Below are positions 7,113 through 7,559 of a DNA stretch of 7,559 nucleotides, piece by piece. This DNA is from Egerieenecus sp048201975 (GTDB taxonomy: Bacteria; Bacillota; Clostridia; Christensenellales; Aristaeellaceae). The notes under the pieces are model-generated. The model was not told the DNA's origin. It saw only the letters and a program-made list of their open reading frames with translations, and ran no database searches. The position numbers were made by a program, and so were the translations under genes. Location of the stretch: contig DBFBGQ010000048.1 in the NCBI GenBank assembly GCA_048201975.1, positions 1 through 7,559 of the forward strand, written 5' to 3'. How positions within the stretch are numbered: position 1 is the first letter of the stretch; every line of letters starts with the position of its first letter.

Positions 7113-7113
7113 C

Positions 7114-7559
7114 CTATTTGCCAGACGTTATTTTAGCTATAAATTCATCTCGTATCCGTTCCCAATGAATACTTTGAAGGGCAGGTAACTGAAATTCTTT
7201 AATCAAGTTGTCTTTAAGCTGACCAAGTTTTTCCTTGAGATCATATTCTGAAGAATCTAGTTTAATAGCAATTTTTCTAGGATTTATAGCACCACGAATG
7301 CTCTCAAACGTAAAACCAGGAAGTAATATACTTGTATAACATGCCTGCACAACCCACGCAGCCCCCATCTCGTTTAAGCTGGCAGGGCTATTATAATAAT
7401 TGTCTGATAGTATAAACAGAACATGGAGAGATTGCTTTTGGAATTGTTGCCTAAGAAATTCATATATATCTTCATTTAATGGAATACTGCAACCAGAGAC
7501 CGAAGAGCAGATAATATCTTCTGGTTTTAAGCCAATCGCAAACAAAAGATTTGCAAGTG
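7114..7559 (-). CDS. TIR-domain protein, 5' partial (candidate NADase / defence cargo)
   Basis: About 147 codons are visible. The frame runs off the right edge, and the TTG at 7545 is internal because in-frame residues before it (LANLL) continue the TIR fold. Visible TIR landmarks are a BB-loop-like SSVSGCSIPLNEDI, the core strand HVLFILSDNYY, and SPASLNEMGAAW, whose Glu (codon 7369-7371) sits where NAD-cleaving TIR domains carry their catalytic glutamate. The N-terminal strand and first loop are outside the window. The protein ends about 25 residues after the fold, so any partner domain would have to be N-terminal. Bacterial TIR domains act in anti-phage defence by NAD depletion or signal-nucleotide synthesis; activity here is inference. 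The gene is about 35% G+C against about 60% for the ICE genes and points the opposite way, suggesting separate acquisition. Confidence 0.85.
   Translation of the reverse strand, partial: LANLLFAIGLKPEDIICSSVSGCSIPLNEDIYEFLRQQFQKQSLHVLFILSDNYYNSPASLNEMGAAWVVQACYTSILLPGFTFESIRGAINPRKIAIKLDSSEYDLKEKLGQLKDNLIKEFQLPALQSIHWERIRDEFIAKITSGK

Larger units (their letters stand above)
6943..7113. other. AT-rich junction between relaxase and TIR gene
   Basis: Base composition falls sharply just after the relaxase stop. The stretch starts with a tandem GAATAAA pair (6944-6957), continues with overlapping palindromes (6971-7002) and holds a long-range inverted repeat enclosing a hairpin. The flanking genes converge here, yet no T-tailed terminator is evident on either strand. 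An open frame of 38 codons from 6957 is not convincing as a gene. It may mark the point where cargo joined the ICE backbone. Confidence 0.6.

Noticed and set aside
1..7559. CRISPR array, tRNA, rRNA, integrase or insertion sequence
   Set aside because: No regularly spaced repeats, cloverleaf, recombinase or transposase frame was seen in either strand.

Overview
The window reads as part of an integrative and conjugative element (ICE) of the Tn1549/CTn-like type carried by a GC-rich gut Firmicute. A Clostridia/Oscillospirales host is inferred from protein-family resemblance and base composition and was not verified by search. Positions 1 to about 6942 are roughly 60% G+C by eye and strongly avoid A/T-ending codons. 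They hold a collinear plus-strand mobilisation block. From about 6945 to the right end the DNA drops to roughly 35% G+C and the only gene lies on the opposite strand, which looks like inserted cargo.

Layout: (1) 2-4840, the C-terminal ~1612 codons of a very large adenine-methyltransferase-like plus SNF2-type helicase protein, cut by the left edge. (2) 4824-5186, a MobC-type relaxosome accessory protein that starts on a GTG inside the helicase gene. (3) 5185-5213, a strong rho-independent terminator. (4) 5187-5374, an intergenic stretch with a hairpin followed by a CCTGC motif and a spaced direct repeat, proposed here as the origin of transfer. (5) 5375-5551, a 58-residue basic protein with four cysteines. 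(6) 5542-6942, a MOBP-like relaxase that overlaps it. (7) 6943-7113, AT-rich DNA with a long-range inverted repeat around a hairpin. (8) 7114-7559 minus, a TIR-domain protein cut by the right edge.

How the genes fit together: MobC and the relaxase would form the relaxosome at oriT and nick it. The small Cys protein is translationally coupled to the relaxase and may belong to the same step. The large methylase-helicase resembles proteins that travel with conjugative elements and phages (DarB-like) and may act on incoming or outgoing element DNA. The TIR protein keeps the glutamate typical of NAD-cleaving TIR domains, so it is a candidate defence or NAD-signalling gene carried as cargo just after the relaxase.

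The most novel material is the candidate oriT between mobC and the relaxase, the TIR cargo with its structured 3' flank, and the undescribed Cys-rich small protein. No tRNA, rRNA, CRISPR array or insertion sequence was seen.
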